17,961 nt of DNA from Candidatus Omnitrophica bacterium UBA5776 (lineage in GTDB: Bacteria > Omnitrophota > Gorgyraeia > Gygaellales > Profunditerraquicolaceae), in contig DIEK01000090.1 of assembly GCA_002418595.1 (NCBI GenBank), positions 1 to 17,961 of the forward strand, given 5' to 3'. This document shows, piece by piece, positions 6,293 to 13,840 of the stretch. The first letter of the stretch is position 1; each line of letters begins with the position of its first letter. The notes below the pieces were generated by a model. It was given only the letters and a program-made list of their open reading frames with translations. It had not been told where the DNA came from and ran no database searches. The position numbers and the translations under genes are program-made.

Positions 6293-8625
6293 AGAAAAAA
6301 AGAAATAACATTGTTTTTATTTTGTTCCTTTTGGCGCCCGCCGCGGCGTTTCTCTGCATACCCGGCGTTCGGAACGTGCTCCTCGGGAGGTGTCTGTTGA
6401 GCTCCAGTTTTTACGGAGACACGTTTGTTTTTTTCTCCGGGCTCAAATATCTGGAACGCGGGTTTTATCTCTGGAATCCCTATCTTTTCTGCGGCGTTCC
6501 GCTCATCGGTAATCCGCAATGCCAGCTTTTTTATCCGCCCGCAGTCCTATTGTCGGTGTTCTCCTGGCCGGCCGGAGTGAACTGGAGTTTTATTCTGCAA
6601 GTTCTGCTCTCGGGCGCCGGGATGTGGATGCTGCTTAGATACCAGAAGCTCTCTCCGGGAGCGTGCGTCTTCGGCGCTTTATCGCTTATGTTCGGCGCGC
6701 ACGTTTTTCTGCGTATCTTCGCCGGGCATCTCGGCACGTTGAACGCGTTTGCCTGGATGCCTCTGGTATTCCTTTTCGCGCAGAAATATATCGATGAAGG
6801 CGAACTCAAAGATGCCGTTATTTCCGGAACGCTTTTCGGGCTCCAGATCCTGGCCGGTAATCCGCAGTATTCTTATTACACTTTTTTCGCTGTCGCCGCT
6901 TATTCTTTTTTCAATCTCGCCTCCGGGAGAAGGCCCGCCGCCGTTCCGTTTAAACGGGTTGTGTTGTGTCTTGTCTCGGTGGCCGCCGTCGGCGCGTGCC
7001 TGGCCGCCGTGCGCATATTGCCGGCGTGGGAATTTTTCTGTTTGTCTGCCCGTTCTTCCCTCGGTCTCTCTTTTGTGTCGAGCTGGGCGTTGCCCCCGGA
7101 GAATTTATTGACCTGCCTGATACCGGAGGCCTTCGGCAATATGTTCTCGTTCCCTTACTGGGGGAAATACAGATTATGGGAGATGTGCGTTTACTGGGGA
7201 GTGCTGCCTTTATTCCTGGGGCTGTTGGCCTGCGTGAGGTCGCGCAGCAGGCAGCCGCGGTTCTTCTGGATGTTGGCGGTTTTCTCTCTGTTCTGTGCGG
7301 TAGCCGCCGGGACTTTTTTGGCCCGTTATCTGTGCGTATTACTGCCGGGTTTCGGCAAATTTCGCGGGCACAGCAAGTTCATGGTACTGGCCGGCTTTTC
7401 CGTTTCCGCGCTTTCCGCGTATGGTTACGATATCTTTCTAAAGATGACGGAAGAACGAGGCAGGAGCCTTCGTATTCTGCTTATCCTAATGGGCGCGGTT
7501 GCGGCGGCGCTCTTCGTCGTTTCTTCGGCGGCTTTCCTGCACCCGCGGCCATTTCAGGAGTGGTGGGTGAGAGCGGTATTCAAAGCCCAGCCGGGAGCGG
7601 AGTTCCCGCTGGAGGCCTATGATTGTTTTCTGTTCGGTATGGTTAGATTCACGCTGCTGGTCAACTCTGTTTTTCTCGCCGTTTATTTCTATTTCAGGAA
7701 AAGCATGGGCAGAAAACTTTTTATTTTTTGTCTCTTTTTCCTGATGTTGGCAGACCTGGTCTCCTTCGGCTATAAATACGCGGTCTGCGATGCTGTTTCA
7801 CGGGCAGGCTGGGATGAAAAGATAGTATCGCTCATTAACAACGGCGAAAGGCCGTCTCTTCAGCGCGTGGTCAGCGCTTCCCCCTCCTATTTTTCCAATA
7901 AGGCGCTTTTGCACGGTATCCAGGTGGTGGACGGATACGATGTGCTTGTTCCCGCGCGGTTCCAGGATTATATGGGATTTTGCGACGGCCGGCCTATAGA
8001 TTCTCCGTTACCGGTGAAGCTGTTCGGTATGGCCGGAGTGAGATACGCGATATTTTCCGGCAAGAGGAGTTTGAACTCGTCTGTTTTTCGAGAGGAAGCG
8101 GTCCTGCCGGATGCCCGCCTGGAACGCAATCTCCGCCCTCTACCCAGGGCTTATATGGCTTACCGGGCAATAGAAGCCCCTCCGGGCAGAGACCGGGAAC
8201 TTGCCTTGCTTGTTTCGGATGCTTTCGATTCCGCGAATAGTGTTATGCTGCCGTATAATAACGGTAAAGACGCTTTACCGGACGACGGCTCCTGCGCCGT
8301 GATTCGGGAGGCAGAGATCCTGGAGTATTCTCCGGACAGGGTAACGGTCCGCGCGAGGTCCGACAAGGACGGTTATCTGGTTTTGAGCGACAGTTTTTAT
8401 CCGGGATGGGAAGCCAGGGTGTATCCGCCGCGGGGAGGGCAACCGGAGAAGGCGCGCATACTCAGGGCTAATTACATGTTCAGGGCGGTCAGGCTTGGCC
8501 GGGGAGAACACCGGGTGGTCTTCTCTTATCGTCCGGTCCCGTTTATAGCGGGAGCGGCGGTCTCGGCGTTGGCCCTTTTGTTCCTGGCGGTATTCTTTTT
8601 TAGACACCGTCCGCGTAAAAGGTAA
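6286..8625 (+). CDS. YfhO-family multi-spanning membrane protein
   Basis: This is a large integral membrane protein of 779 residues, with roughly ten to twelve membrane segments between about 8 and 480, a soluble region, and a last membrane segment near the C-terminus followed by a basic tail (FRHRPRKR). YfhO-type features include the first-loop FYGDTFVFF with D45, LWNPYLFCGVPLIGNPQ, GNPQYSYY, KFMVLAGFSVSALSAYGYD and the C-terminal LVLSDSFYPGWEARV with VVFSYRP. YfhO proteins belong to the GT-C fold; the Bacillus member is linked to sugar decoration of lipoteichoic acid. ATG 6286 overlaps the methyltransferase stop (ATGCTGA). TTG 6271 would add five residues without a better ribosome site. It probably transfers a sugar from a polyprenyl carrier on the outer face of the inner membrane. 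Donor and acceptor are unknown. Confidence 0.85.
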   Translation: MLKKKRNNIVFILFLLAPAAAFLCIPGVRNVLLGRCLLSSSFYGDTFVFFSGLKYLERGFYLWNPYLFCGVPLIGNPQCQLFYPPAVLLSVFSWPAGVNWSFILQVLLSGAGMWMLLRYQKLSPGACVFGALSLMFGAHVFLRIFAGHLGTLNAFAWMPLVFLFAQKYIDEGELKDAVISGTLFGLQILAGNPQYSYYTFFAVAAYSFFNLASGRRPAAVPFKRVVLCLVSVAAVGACLAAVRILPAWEFFCLSARSSLGLSFVSSWALPPENLLTCLIPEAFGNMFSFPYWGKYRLWEMCVYWGVLPLFLGLLACVRSRSRQPRFFWMLAVFSLFCAVAAGTFLARYLCVLLPGFGKFRGHSKFMVLAGFSVSALSAYGYDIFLKMTEERGRSLRILLILMGAVAAALFVVSSAAFLHPRPFQEWWVRAVFKAQPGAEFPLEAYDCFLFGMVRFTLLVNSVFLAVYFYFRKSMGRKLFIFCLFFLMLADLVSFGYKYAVCDAVSRAGWDEKIVSLINNGERPSLQRVVSASPSYFSNKALLHGIQVVDGYDVLVPARFQDYMGFCDGRPIDSPLPVKLFGMAGVRYAIFSGKRSLNSSVFREEAVLPDARLERNLRPLPRAYMAYRAIEAPPGRDRELALLVSDAFDSANSVMLPYNNGKDALPDDGSCAVIREAEILEYSPDRVTVRARSDKDGYLVLSDSFYPGWEARVYPPRGGQPEKARILRANYMFRAVRLGRGEHRVVFSYRPVPFIAGAAVSALALLFLAVFFFRHRPRKR

Positions 8626-8749
8626 CGCAGGCTGTTTACTGCTTTCCGTGCGCGCGGGCTCCAGTTTGTTTTTCGCGCCCGAGACGGCCGCCAAGAAGCG
8701 TGTAAGACGTTAGAGAGGGGCCCCGGGCATTCTTTCTTCATTCTTCGCT

Positions 8750-8755
8750 AAAGGA
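8750..8755 (+). promoter_or_regulatory. Ribosome binding site of recG
   Basis: AAAGGA lies 8 bases before the recG ATG. It shows that this genome does use Shine-Dalgarno starts, in contrast to the HD-GYP and dus starts. The rest of the 138-base gap 8626-8763 has no gene, no clear promoter and no convincing terminator; it contains the 8-base palindrome GGGGCCCC at 8717-8724. Confidence 0.7.
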
Positions 8756-8763
8756 ATAATATT

Positions 8764-10863
8764 ATGCCGTCTAAATTGACCCCCGGCGCCCCGGTGCGTT
8801 ATCTCCCGGGAGTCGGCCCCAAACGCTCCGAATTGCTCTCCGGCTGCGGAATAAGCTCCGCCGGAGACCTGCTATATTATTTCCCCAGGCGTTACGAGGA
8901 CCGCAGGAATTTCTCCCGCATCTCTTTTTTATCTCCGGGGGGTGTATACACGATAAAGGCCTCGGTGCGTTCACTGGCGCAGAGGATGTCTTTCCGCCGC
9001 CGCAGGTTCTCTCTCGTGGAGATGATCGCCGAAGACGATACCGGAAGCGTCATGTGCGTCTGGTTCAACCGCGGTTACCTTAAGACTTATCTGCATGCCG
9101 GAGACAGGGTCATACTGCACGGCAAGGTCGATTATTACGGCGGCAGACTGCAGTTTTCTTCCCCGGAGATAGAGATCATCAGCAGAGAGGAAGAGGAATC
9201 GTTGAACGCAGGCAGGATCGTCCCGGTATATAGTCTTCCTTCCGGCATAGGCCAGCGCTATTTCCGCAAGACTGTGAAATACGCTATCGATAACTGCATG
9301 CACGGGCTCAGGGATTTTCTTCCTTATGATATGCGGTCGCGCCGCGGACTCGACAACCTCGCTTTAAGCCTGCGTGATATCCTTTTTCCTCCCGACGATA
9401 ACGCCCGCTCCCGGGCCTGCCGCAGGCTCTCTTTCGAGGAGTTCTTTTTCTTTCAACTTCCCCTGGCAATGAAGAAGGTCGCGCGTAAACGGGAAGACGG
9501 CATATGCCACAAGATAGAAGGTGAGATTGTAGGCGGTTTTATTTCTTCTTTGCCTTTCCGGCTTACGGATGGACAGCAGAGATGCCTTGAAGAAATCAAG
9601 AGAGACATGGCTTCGCTAAAACCCATGCAAAGGCTCTTGCAGGGCGACGTGGGCTCGGGGAAAACCGTGCTGGCGTTGATCGCGGCGTTGATTTCGGCGC
9701 AGGGGGGGCACCAGTCCGCGCTGGTCGCGCCCACCGAGATACTGGCAAAACAGCATTTCGACAAGATCTCGCGTTTCCTTTCCGGTTTGTCTTCCGGCCG
9801 GGGCAAAGTGAACTGTGTTTTGCTTACCGGCGCGATGAAACCGGCGGCAAGGAGCGCGGCTGTGGAAGAGGTGCGAAGCGGCGTCGCGCAGTTGGTGGTC
9901 GGAACGCACGCCCTTTTGAGCGCGGACGTGGCCTTCCGCGACCTGGGCCTGATGATTATAGACGAACAGCATAAATTCGGCGTAAAACAACGGGCGGCGC
10001 TGAGCGGTAAAGGCGGGACCGCCGACGTCCTGATAATGACCGCCACCCCCATCCCCAGGACCCTGGCGATCACGCTTTACGGCGACTTGGATATCTCGGT
10101 GCTCAAGGAAATGCCTCCGGGAAGGCGCGAGGTAAAAACGCTCTGCCTGAAATCTTCCCGGAAAGAAGATCTTTACGCTTTGATAGAGGAGCATGTGCGG
10201 CAGGGCCGCCAGGCTTTTATCGTTTACCCTCTGGTTGAGGAATCGGCCGAGACGGACATCCTGAGCGCCAAGAGTATGTATGACGAGTTGACCGGGAATG
10301 TTTTCCCTTCTTTCCGGATAGGACTGGTGCACGGTAAGATGAAGACGGTCCAGCAGACGAAGGTGATGGAAGATTTTTGTTCGAATAAACTTGATGTTCT
10401 CGTTTCTACTACTATACTGGAAGTGGGAATAGATGTTCCAAACGCCACGGTGATGGCGGTGGAGAACGCGGAGAGGTTCGGGCTGGCACAGCTTCATCAG
10501 CTGCGCGGCAGGGTGGGCAGAGGGGCTCATTCGTCGGTCTGCGTGCTGATCTCCGATGCCGCGAGCGAGGACGCGCTGGCAAGGTTGGCGGCAATGGAAC
10601 GTTATTCGGACGGTTTCCGCATAGCGGAGGAGGATTTGAAAATAAGGGGGCCGGGAGAGTTTTTCGGCAGCAGGCAGCACGGCTTGTCTCAGTTAAAGAT
10701 AGCCGATCCCCTGGCACAGATGCAGCTGTTGAGGGCCGCTCGCAGCGAGGCGCTGCGTATAACCTCTGCCGACCCTTTTTTGTCCGGAGCGGAGAACAGA
10801 GAGGTAAAAGAGGAGATGGTCCGCAGGTTCCCCGAATACGAAAAGGCGATGTTGACAGGATGA
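8764..10863 (+). CDS. recG: ATP-dependent DNA helicase RecG
   Basis: RecG is a double-stranded DNA translocase that reverses stalled replication forks and processes recombination branches. This 699-residue protein has the family's usual length and order. A helix-hairpin motif near the N-terminus (GVGPKRSELL) is followed by the OB-fold wedge domain, then two helicase domains. Walker A is GDVGSGKT at 294-301, and motif II is the RecG-type DEQH at 400-403. Motif III is MTATPIPRTLA, followed by HGKMK, STTILEVGIDVPNA and motif VI QLRGRVGRG. The C-terminal segment GFRIAEEDLKIRGPGEFFG is also typical. The start is set by AAAGGA 8 bases upstream. The stop overlaps the rsmD start as ATGA, so the two are translationally coupled. 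This pairing is common in bacteria. Confidence 0.97.
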   Translation: MPSKLTPGAPVRYLPGVGPKRSELLSGCGISSAGDLLYYFPRRYEDRRNFSRISFLSPGGVYTIKASVRSLAQRMSFRRRRFSLVEMIAEDDTGSVMCVWFNRGYLKTYLHAGDRVILHGKVDYYGGRLQFSSPEIEIISREEEESLNAGRIVPVYSLPSGIGQRYFRKTVKYAIDNCMHGLRDFLPYDMRSRRGLDNLALSLRDILFPPDDNARSRACRRLSFEEFFFFQLPLAMKKVARKREDGICHKIEGEIVGGFISSLPFRLTDGQQRCLEEIKRDMASLKPMQRLLQGDVGSGKTVLALIAALISAQGGHQSALVAPTEILAKQHFDKISRFLSGLSSGRGKVNCVLLTGAMKPAARSAAVEEVRSGVAQLVVGTHALLSADVAFRDLGLMIIDEQHKFGVKQRAALSGKGGTADVLIMTATPIPRTLAITLYGDLDISVLKEMPPGRREVKTLCLKSSRKEDLYALIEEHVRQGRQAFIVYPLVEESAETDILSAKSMYDELTGNVFPSFRIGLVHGKMKTVQQTKVMEDFCSNKLDVLVSTTILEVGIDVPNATVMAVENAERFGLAQLHQLRGRVGRGAHSSVCVLISDAASEDALARLAAMERYSDGFRIAEEDLKIRGPGEFFGSRQHGLSQLKIADPLAQMQLLRAARSEALRITSADPFLSGAENREVKEEMVRRFPEYEKAMLTG

Positions 10864-11399
10864 TACGAATAACTACCGGTATTTACCGCGGCAGGCCTCT
10901 GCGTATGCCTGCCGGGATCAGGCCTACGCAGCAAAAGGTGAGAAAGGCGTTGTTCGATATATTGGGAGATATCGAAGGGGTGTCTTTTCTGGAATTGTTT
11001 GCCGGTTCCGGCGCGGTGGCGCTGGAAGCGGTTTCCCGCGGCGCCGCTTCGGCGGTACTGGTGGAGAAGGAATCCGTCTGTGTGGAGGTTATCCGGGAGA
11101 ACATAGCTAAACTGAACGCTTCGAACTGCCGCCTGCTGCCGGTTCCAGTTTATGAAGGAATGCGCCTGCTTTTTCGGGAAGGCAGGCGGTTCGATATCGT
11201 TTTTCTGGACCCCCCTTACACGGCCGGAGAGACAAAAAAAATCTTGCAAACCATAGACGAGTATGATATATTAATCTCCGATGGTTTGCTTGTAATTCAG
11301 CATTCGATTTCGGAAAGATTGTCTTGCAGACATTATTTGATAAAAGAAGCGATATACGGGGATACTAAACTTTCTTTCTTCCGAAAGATTCCTGATTAA
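10860..11399 (+). CDS. rsmD: 16S rRNA (guanine966-N2)-methyltransferase RsmD
   Basis: RsmD methylates the exocyclic amine of G966 in 16S rRNA during 30S assembly. This 179-residue protein shows the family N-terminus (ITTGIYRGRPL, then RPTQQKVRKALFDIL), the SAM motif LELFAGSGAVALEA and the catalytic DPPY at 117-120. The start ATG overlaps the recG stop by ATGA and has no separate ribosome site, so it is translated by coupling. A probable terminator follows about 20 bases after the stop. coaD commonly follows rsmD in bacteria; here a 333-base segment separates them. Confidence 0.95.
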   Translation: MIRITTGIYRGRPLRMPAGIRPTQQKVRKALFDILGDIEGVSFLELFAGSGAVALEAVSRGAASAVLVEKESVCVEVIRENIAKLNASNCRLLPVPVYEGMRLLFREGRRFDIVFLDPPYTAGETKKILQTIDEYDILISDGLLVIQHSISERLSCRHYLIKEAIYGDTKLSFFRKIPD

Positions 11400-11416
11400 T
11401 CCCCTCGCTCAGAAAT

Positions 11417-11446
11417 CTCCGGCTTTAGCCTGGGGAGTTTTATTTT
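11417..11446 (+). terminator. Probable intrinsic terminator after rsmD
   Basis: CTCCGGC at 11417-11423 and GCC plus GGAG at 11428-11437 form an interrupted stem around a TTTA loop, followed by TTTTATTTT. A three-base bulge (TGG) weakens the stem. It would end the dus-to-rsmD transcript. The GGCTTTAGCC core also resembles hairpins at the ends of IS200/IS605 elements. Confidence 0.6.
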
Positions 11447-11732
11447 CCTGCCAAAACTGCCGTTTCATACTTCGACGGCGCAGATAATATAAGCGCCACT
11501 CAGTATCAAAATCATGAGTAAACCGCGGTTTTAAGTCCGTGGAGCGTCGAATTGATTACGATTTCGGATTGAGTTCCCGGGGATACCGCTGGAATGAGCC
11601 GCACAGGAGGCAGGCGCTTTTTCTCGTTTTCCCGGGGCGCGGCGGGTATCTGCAGCCGTAAAATCCCGATATATAACATATTCAGGATCTGTCATTTAGA
11701 GGCGGACTGGAATCGCGGGGGAAGTTGAATAA
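11447..11732 (+). other. Segment without a confident gene between rsmD and coaD
   Basis: This stretch holds several small structures. A perfect 12-bp palindrome (AAACCGCGGTTT) lies at 11520-11531. An overlapping hairpin pairs CCGCGG 11523-11528 with CCGTGG 11537-11542. TTCCCGGGG occurs twice (11574-11582, 11629-11637), and its self-complementary core could pair the two copies over 50 bases. A 44-codon frame starts at ATG 11594 and stops at 11728, 4 bases before coaD; it has no clear ribosome site and no recognised homologue. TATAAC at 11672-11677 is a possible -10 box without a good -35. The promoter of the coaD operon should be here. Confidence 0.5.
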
Positions 11733-12224
11733 ATGAGCCGGCATGTTTTGTACCCTGGGACATTTGATCCCGTAACTTACGGGCATATAGATATTATCAA
11801 GAGGGGGACCGGAATCTTTCCGGAGTTGATCGTAGCAGTCGCCGCTAATCCTTATAAAAAGCCGCTTTTTAACGTTCAGGAAAGAGTGGATATGCTTTCC
11901 CGGGCGGTTTCCGGCTTGCCGGGAGTGTCAATAGAAGCTTTTGACGGTCTGGTAGTGGATTTCGCCCGCAGGAAGAAAGCTGAAGTGCTCATCCGCGGGC
12001 TGCGTATGATCTCGGATTTCGAGTATGAGTTCCAGATGGCCCTGACCAACAGGAAATTAGCCCCTGAAATAGAGACGCTATTTCTTATGCCGCAGGAGAA
12101 ATACAGTTACGTTTCTTCCCGCTTATTAAAGGAAGCCGGCGATCTCGGAGCGGACCTGTCGTGTTTTGTCCCTTCTTACGTGGAAAAGGCGCTTAAGAAG
12201 AAACTCGCCGGGTTAAAAAGATGA
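11733..12224 (+). CDS. coaD: Phosphopantetheine adenylyltransferase
   Basis: CoaD transfers AMP from ATP to 4'-phosphopantetheine, the penultimate step of coenzyme A synthesis. At 163 residues it has normal length. The nucleotidyltransferase motif PGTFDPVTYGH spans 8-18, with T15 and H18 as the ATP-contacting residues. Later family segments are RGLRMISDFEYEFQMA, NRKLAPEIETLFLMP and the SSRLLKE motif near the C-terminus. GGGGGAAG at 11717-11724 lies 8 bases before the ATG as a weak ribosome site. The stop overlaps the next start as ATGA. CoA made here supplies the acyl-CoA used by FabH and the pantetheine arm of acyl carrier protein, so the gene fits with plsX and fabH downstream. Confidence 0.96.
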   Translation: MSRHVLYPGTFDPVTYGHIDIIKRGTGIFPELIVAVAANPYKKPLFNVQERVDMLSRAVSGLPGVSIEAFDGLVVDFARRKKAEVLIRGLRMISDFEYEFQMALTNRKLAPEIETLFLMPQEKYSYVSSRLLKEAGDLGADLSCFVPSYVEKALKKKLAGLKR

Positions 12225-12649
12225 AAATAGATATCAGGAATATTCCTCCCGAAGGGCTGTTCAGGGAAGAGAACATCCCCCCGGAAGAGCTTGATCCGGA
12301 AACCGAAATGGTGTCGCTTTCCGGTCCAGTAGCGGTAAAGGCCAGGATCTTCAGAATAGGGGATATACTTGACATAAACGCCGCCGTCAGCGCGGTGCTA
12401 AAACTAAACTGCAGCCGTTGTCTGTGTGATTATTCTTTGCCCCTGGCAAAGGCGTTCAGGTGCGACCATCGTATCGAATCAGGGGAAGAAGAAGCGGACC
12501 TGACGCCTTATGTCAGGGATGAGTTGATGATCGATTATCCGGTTAAACCGTTGTGTAACGACAATTGTAAAGGGCTCTGCCGCGGTTGCGGGGCCGATCT
12601 AAATAAAGGAGGTTGTTCCTGTGGCGCTACCAAAGAGAAAACACTCTAA
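12221..12649 (+). CDS. yceD: YceD/DUF177 family protein with cysteine clusters
   Basis: DUF177 proteins are encoded next to rpmF in most bacteria; the plant and E. coli members are linked to accumulation of 23S rRNA. The 142-residue protein has a beta-rich N-terminal part (SGPVAVKARIFRIG) and the conserved LNCSRCL site with C64 and C67 (C69 is extra). A C-terminal cysteine-rich segment carries C112, C116, C120, C123, C132 and C134, which probably bind zinc. The start overlaps the coaD stop by ATGA. The last 29 bases overlap rpmF in another frame, and the ribosome site of rpmF lies within this gene. It is called on context, length and cysteine pattern. Its exact role in ribosome assembly is not settled. 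Confidence 0.88.
   Translation: MKIDIRNIPPEGLFREENIPPEELDPETEMVSLSGPVAVKARIFRIGDILDINAAVSAVLKLNCSRCLCDYSLPLAKAFRCDHRIESGEEEADLTPYVRDELMIDYPVKPLCNDNCKGLCRGCGADLNKGGCSCGATKEKTL
12605..12612 (+). promoter_or_regulatory. Ribosome binding site of rpmF inside yceD
   Basis: AAAGGAGG lies 8 bases before the GTG at 12621 and is the best ribosome site in the window. It decides the GTG start and suits the high expression needed for a ribosomal protein. Confidence 0.85.
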
Positions 12650-12821
12650 AACCAGGGGAAGAAAACGCAGAACTCACTGGGTGTTGAAAGAGCCTAAGCT
12701 CGTTCCCTGTCCGCAATGCAAACAGCCGGTTCTGCCCCATCACGTCTGCAAAGTCTGCGGGACGTATGACGGGAAACAGGTCATTGAAGTGAAGGTCAAG
12801 GAAAAGAAACCCAAAAAGTAA
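12621..12821 (+). CDS. rpmF: Large ribosomal subunit protein bL32
   Basis: bL32 is a small basic protein of the 50S subunit. This 66-residue form starts MALPKRKHSKTRGRKRR, the typical N-terminus, and carries a complete zinc ribbon: C30, C33, C43 and C46. It is therefore the zinc-containing type rather than the cysteine-free paralogue some bacteria use under zinc limitation. Translation starts at GTG 12621, supported by AAAGGAGG. It overlaps yceD by 29 bases and is followed after 26 bases by plsX, the usual gene order. The C-terminus ends in a lysine-rich tail. Confidence 0.97.
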   Translation: MALPKRKHSKTRGRKRRTHWVLKEPKLVPCPQCKQPVLPHHVCKVCGTYDGKQVIEVKVKEKKPKK

Positions 12822-12847
12822 TCTCAGATACGCAGCCCGCTTATCTT

Positions 12848-13837
12848 ATGAAAATAGCCGTTGATGCAATGGGGGGGGATTACGCGCCCGATGTGGTTGT
12901 CAGGGGCGCGATAGACGCAGTCCGGGAATACAAGACCGAAGTTATACTGGTGGGGGATGAAACCAGGATCGCGCCTTTGCTGAAGAAAGTCCGCCGTGGT
13001 TGCGACGGGATATCCGTTCAGCATTCTTCCGAGGTTATCGGCATGTCGGAATCGGCGGCTTCCAGCGTGCGCAGGAAGCGGGATTCATCCATAGTGGTCG
13101 GCGTTAATCTGGTCAAGCAAGGGAAGGCCGACGCCTTTTTCAGCGCGGGCAACACCGGGGCCGTCGTCTGCGCCGGGACGCTGGGGCTGGGGATGCTCCC
13201 CGGCATAGAACGTCCCGGCATAGGAATGGTCATGCCGTCGCTGAAGGACATTACCCTGCTTATCGACGTGGGGGCGAATATAAATCCCAAGCCGACTCAA
13301 CTTCTGCAATACGGGATAATGGCCGATATTTATTTCCGTCATATTCTTAAAAGGGAAAATCCCAGCGTCGGCCTGCTTAATGTCGGAGAAGAGGAAAGCA
13401 AGGGGACGGATTTCTACAAGTGAACCCGGGAACTGTTCGATACCACCGGCTTGAATTTTATAGGCAACGTCGAAGGCAAGGATATTTTTTCCGGCAAGAC
13501 CGATATCATAGTTTGCGACGGTTTTGTCGGCAATGTGGTGCTTAAAGCTTCGGAAAGCCTCGCCGAAATGATCCAGGAACTGCTGAAAAAGCACCTGCTC
13601 AAGAATCCTCTGGGCCTTTTCGGACTGCTGCTTCTGGGAAGCAGCCTGAAAAGCTTTAAGAAGAAAGTGGATTATTCCGAATACGGGGGCGCCCCGCTTC
13701 TGGGTGTCAACGGGGTAGTGATAATCGGACACGGCCGTTCCAATGCCAATGCCGTCAAGAATGCGATCAGGGTCGCCAGGGCCGAAGTCGAGAACCGTTT
13801 TACCGACAGGATCCTGGGCGCGATAGGAAAGTCTTGA
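12848..13837 (+). pseudogene. plsX: Phosphate acyltransferase PlsX, interrupted by one in-frame TGA
   Basis: PlsX makes acyl-phosphate from acyl-ACP, the acyl donor for PlsY in the first step of phospholipid synthesis. Full length would be 329 codons, normal for the family. The N-terminal part (12848-13423, 191 residues) has IAVDAMGGDYAPD, FSAGNTGA and IDVGANINPKP and ends GTDFYK. Codon 192 is TGA (13421-13423). The same frame then continues with TRELFDTTGLNFIGNVEG, CDGFVGNVVLK and a normal C-terminus, stopping at 13837. No base is gained or lost, so one substitution explains the break. There is no strong ribosome site at 12848 or at the TTG 13451 where the second half could restart. It may be a sequencing error, a nonsense mutation or readthrough. 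Surrounding genes are intact and plsX is usually important, which favours error or readthrough over decay. Confidence 0.9.
13421..13423 (+). other. In-frame TGA within plsX
   Basis: This codon occupies a loop or helix position just after the KGTDFYK segment, where homologues usually carry Glu, Gln or another polar residue, not a conserved Cys. The next base is A. TGA is the normal stop of at least six other genes here (HD-GYP, dus, the methyltransferase, recG, coaD, GT9), so the genetic code is not changed. Confidence 0.95.
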
Positions 13838-13840
13838 GCT

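Noticed and set aside
6966..7622. 218-codon open frame on the plus strand in another frame
   Set aside because: It lies inside the YfhO-type gene, whose motifs continue unbroken through it.
8648..8713. Short GTG-initiated ORF before recG
   Set aside because: It has 21 codons, no ribosome site and no recognisable feature.
8626..8763. Terminator between the YfhO-type gene and recG
   Set aside because: CGGGC at about 8656 can pair with GCCCG at about 8680, but the stem is only 5 bp and no T-run follows.
9616..10680. 354-codon open frame on the minus strand
   Set aside because: It lies wholly antisense to the helicase domains of recG and shows no family motif.
13421..13423. Reassignment of TGA to an amino acid in this genome
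   Set aside because: TGA ends many intact genes here, several as ATGA overlaps with the next start, so it is a working stop codon.
13424..13470. Selenocysteine insertion at the plsX TGA
   Set aside because: No convincing hairpin of the bacterial SECIS type follows the TGA, and the position is not a conserved cysteine in PlsX.
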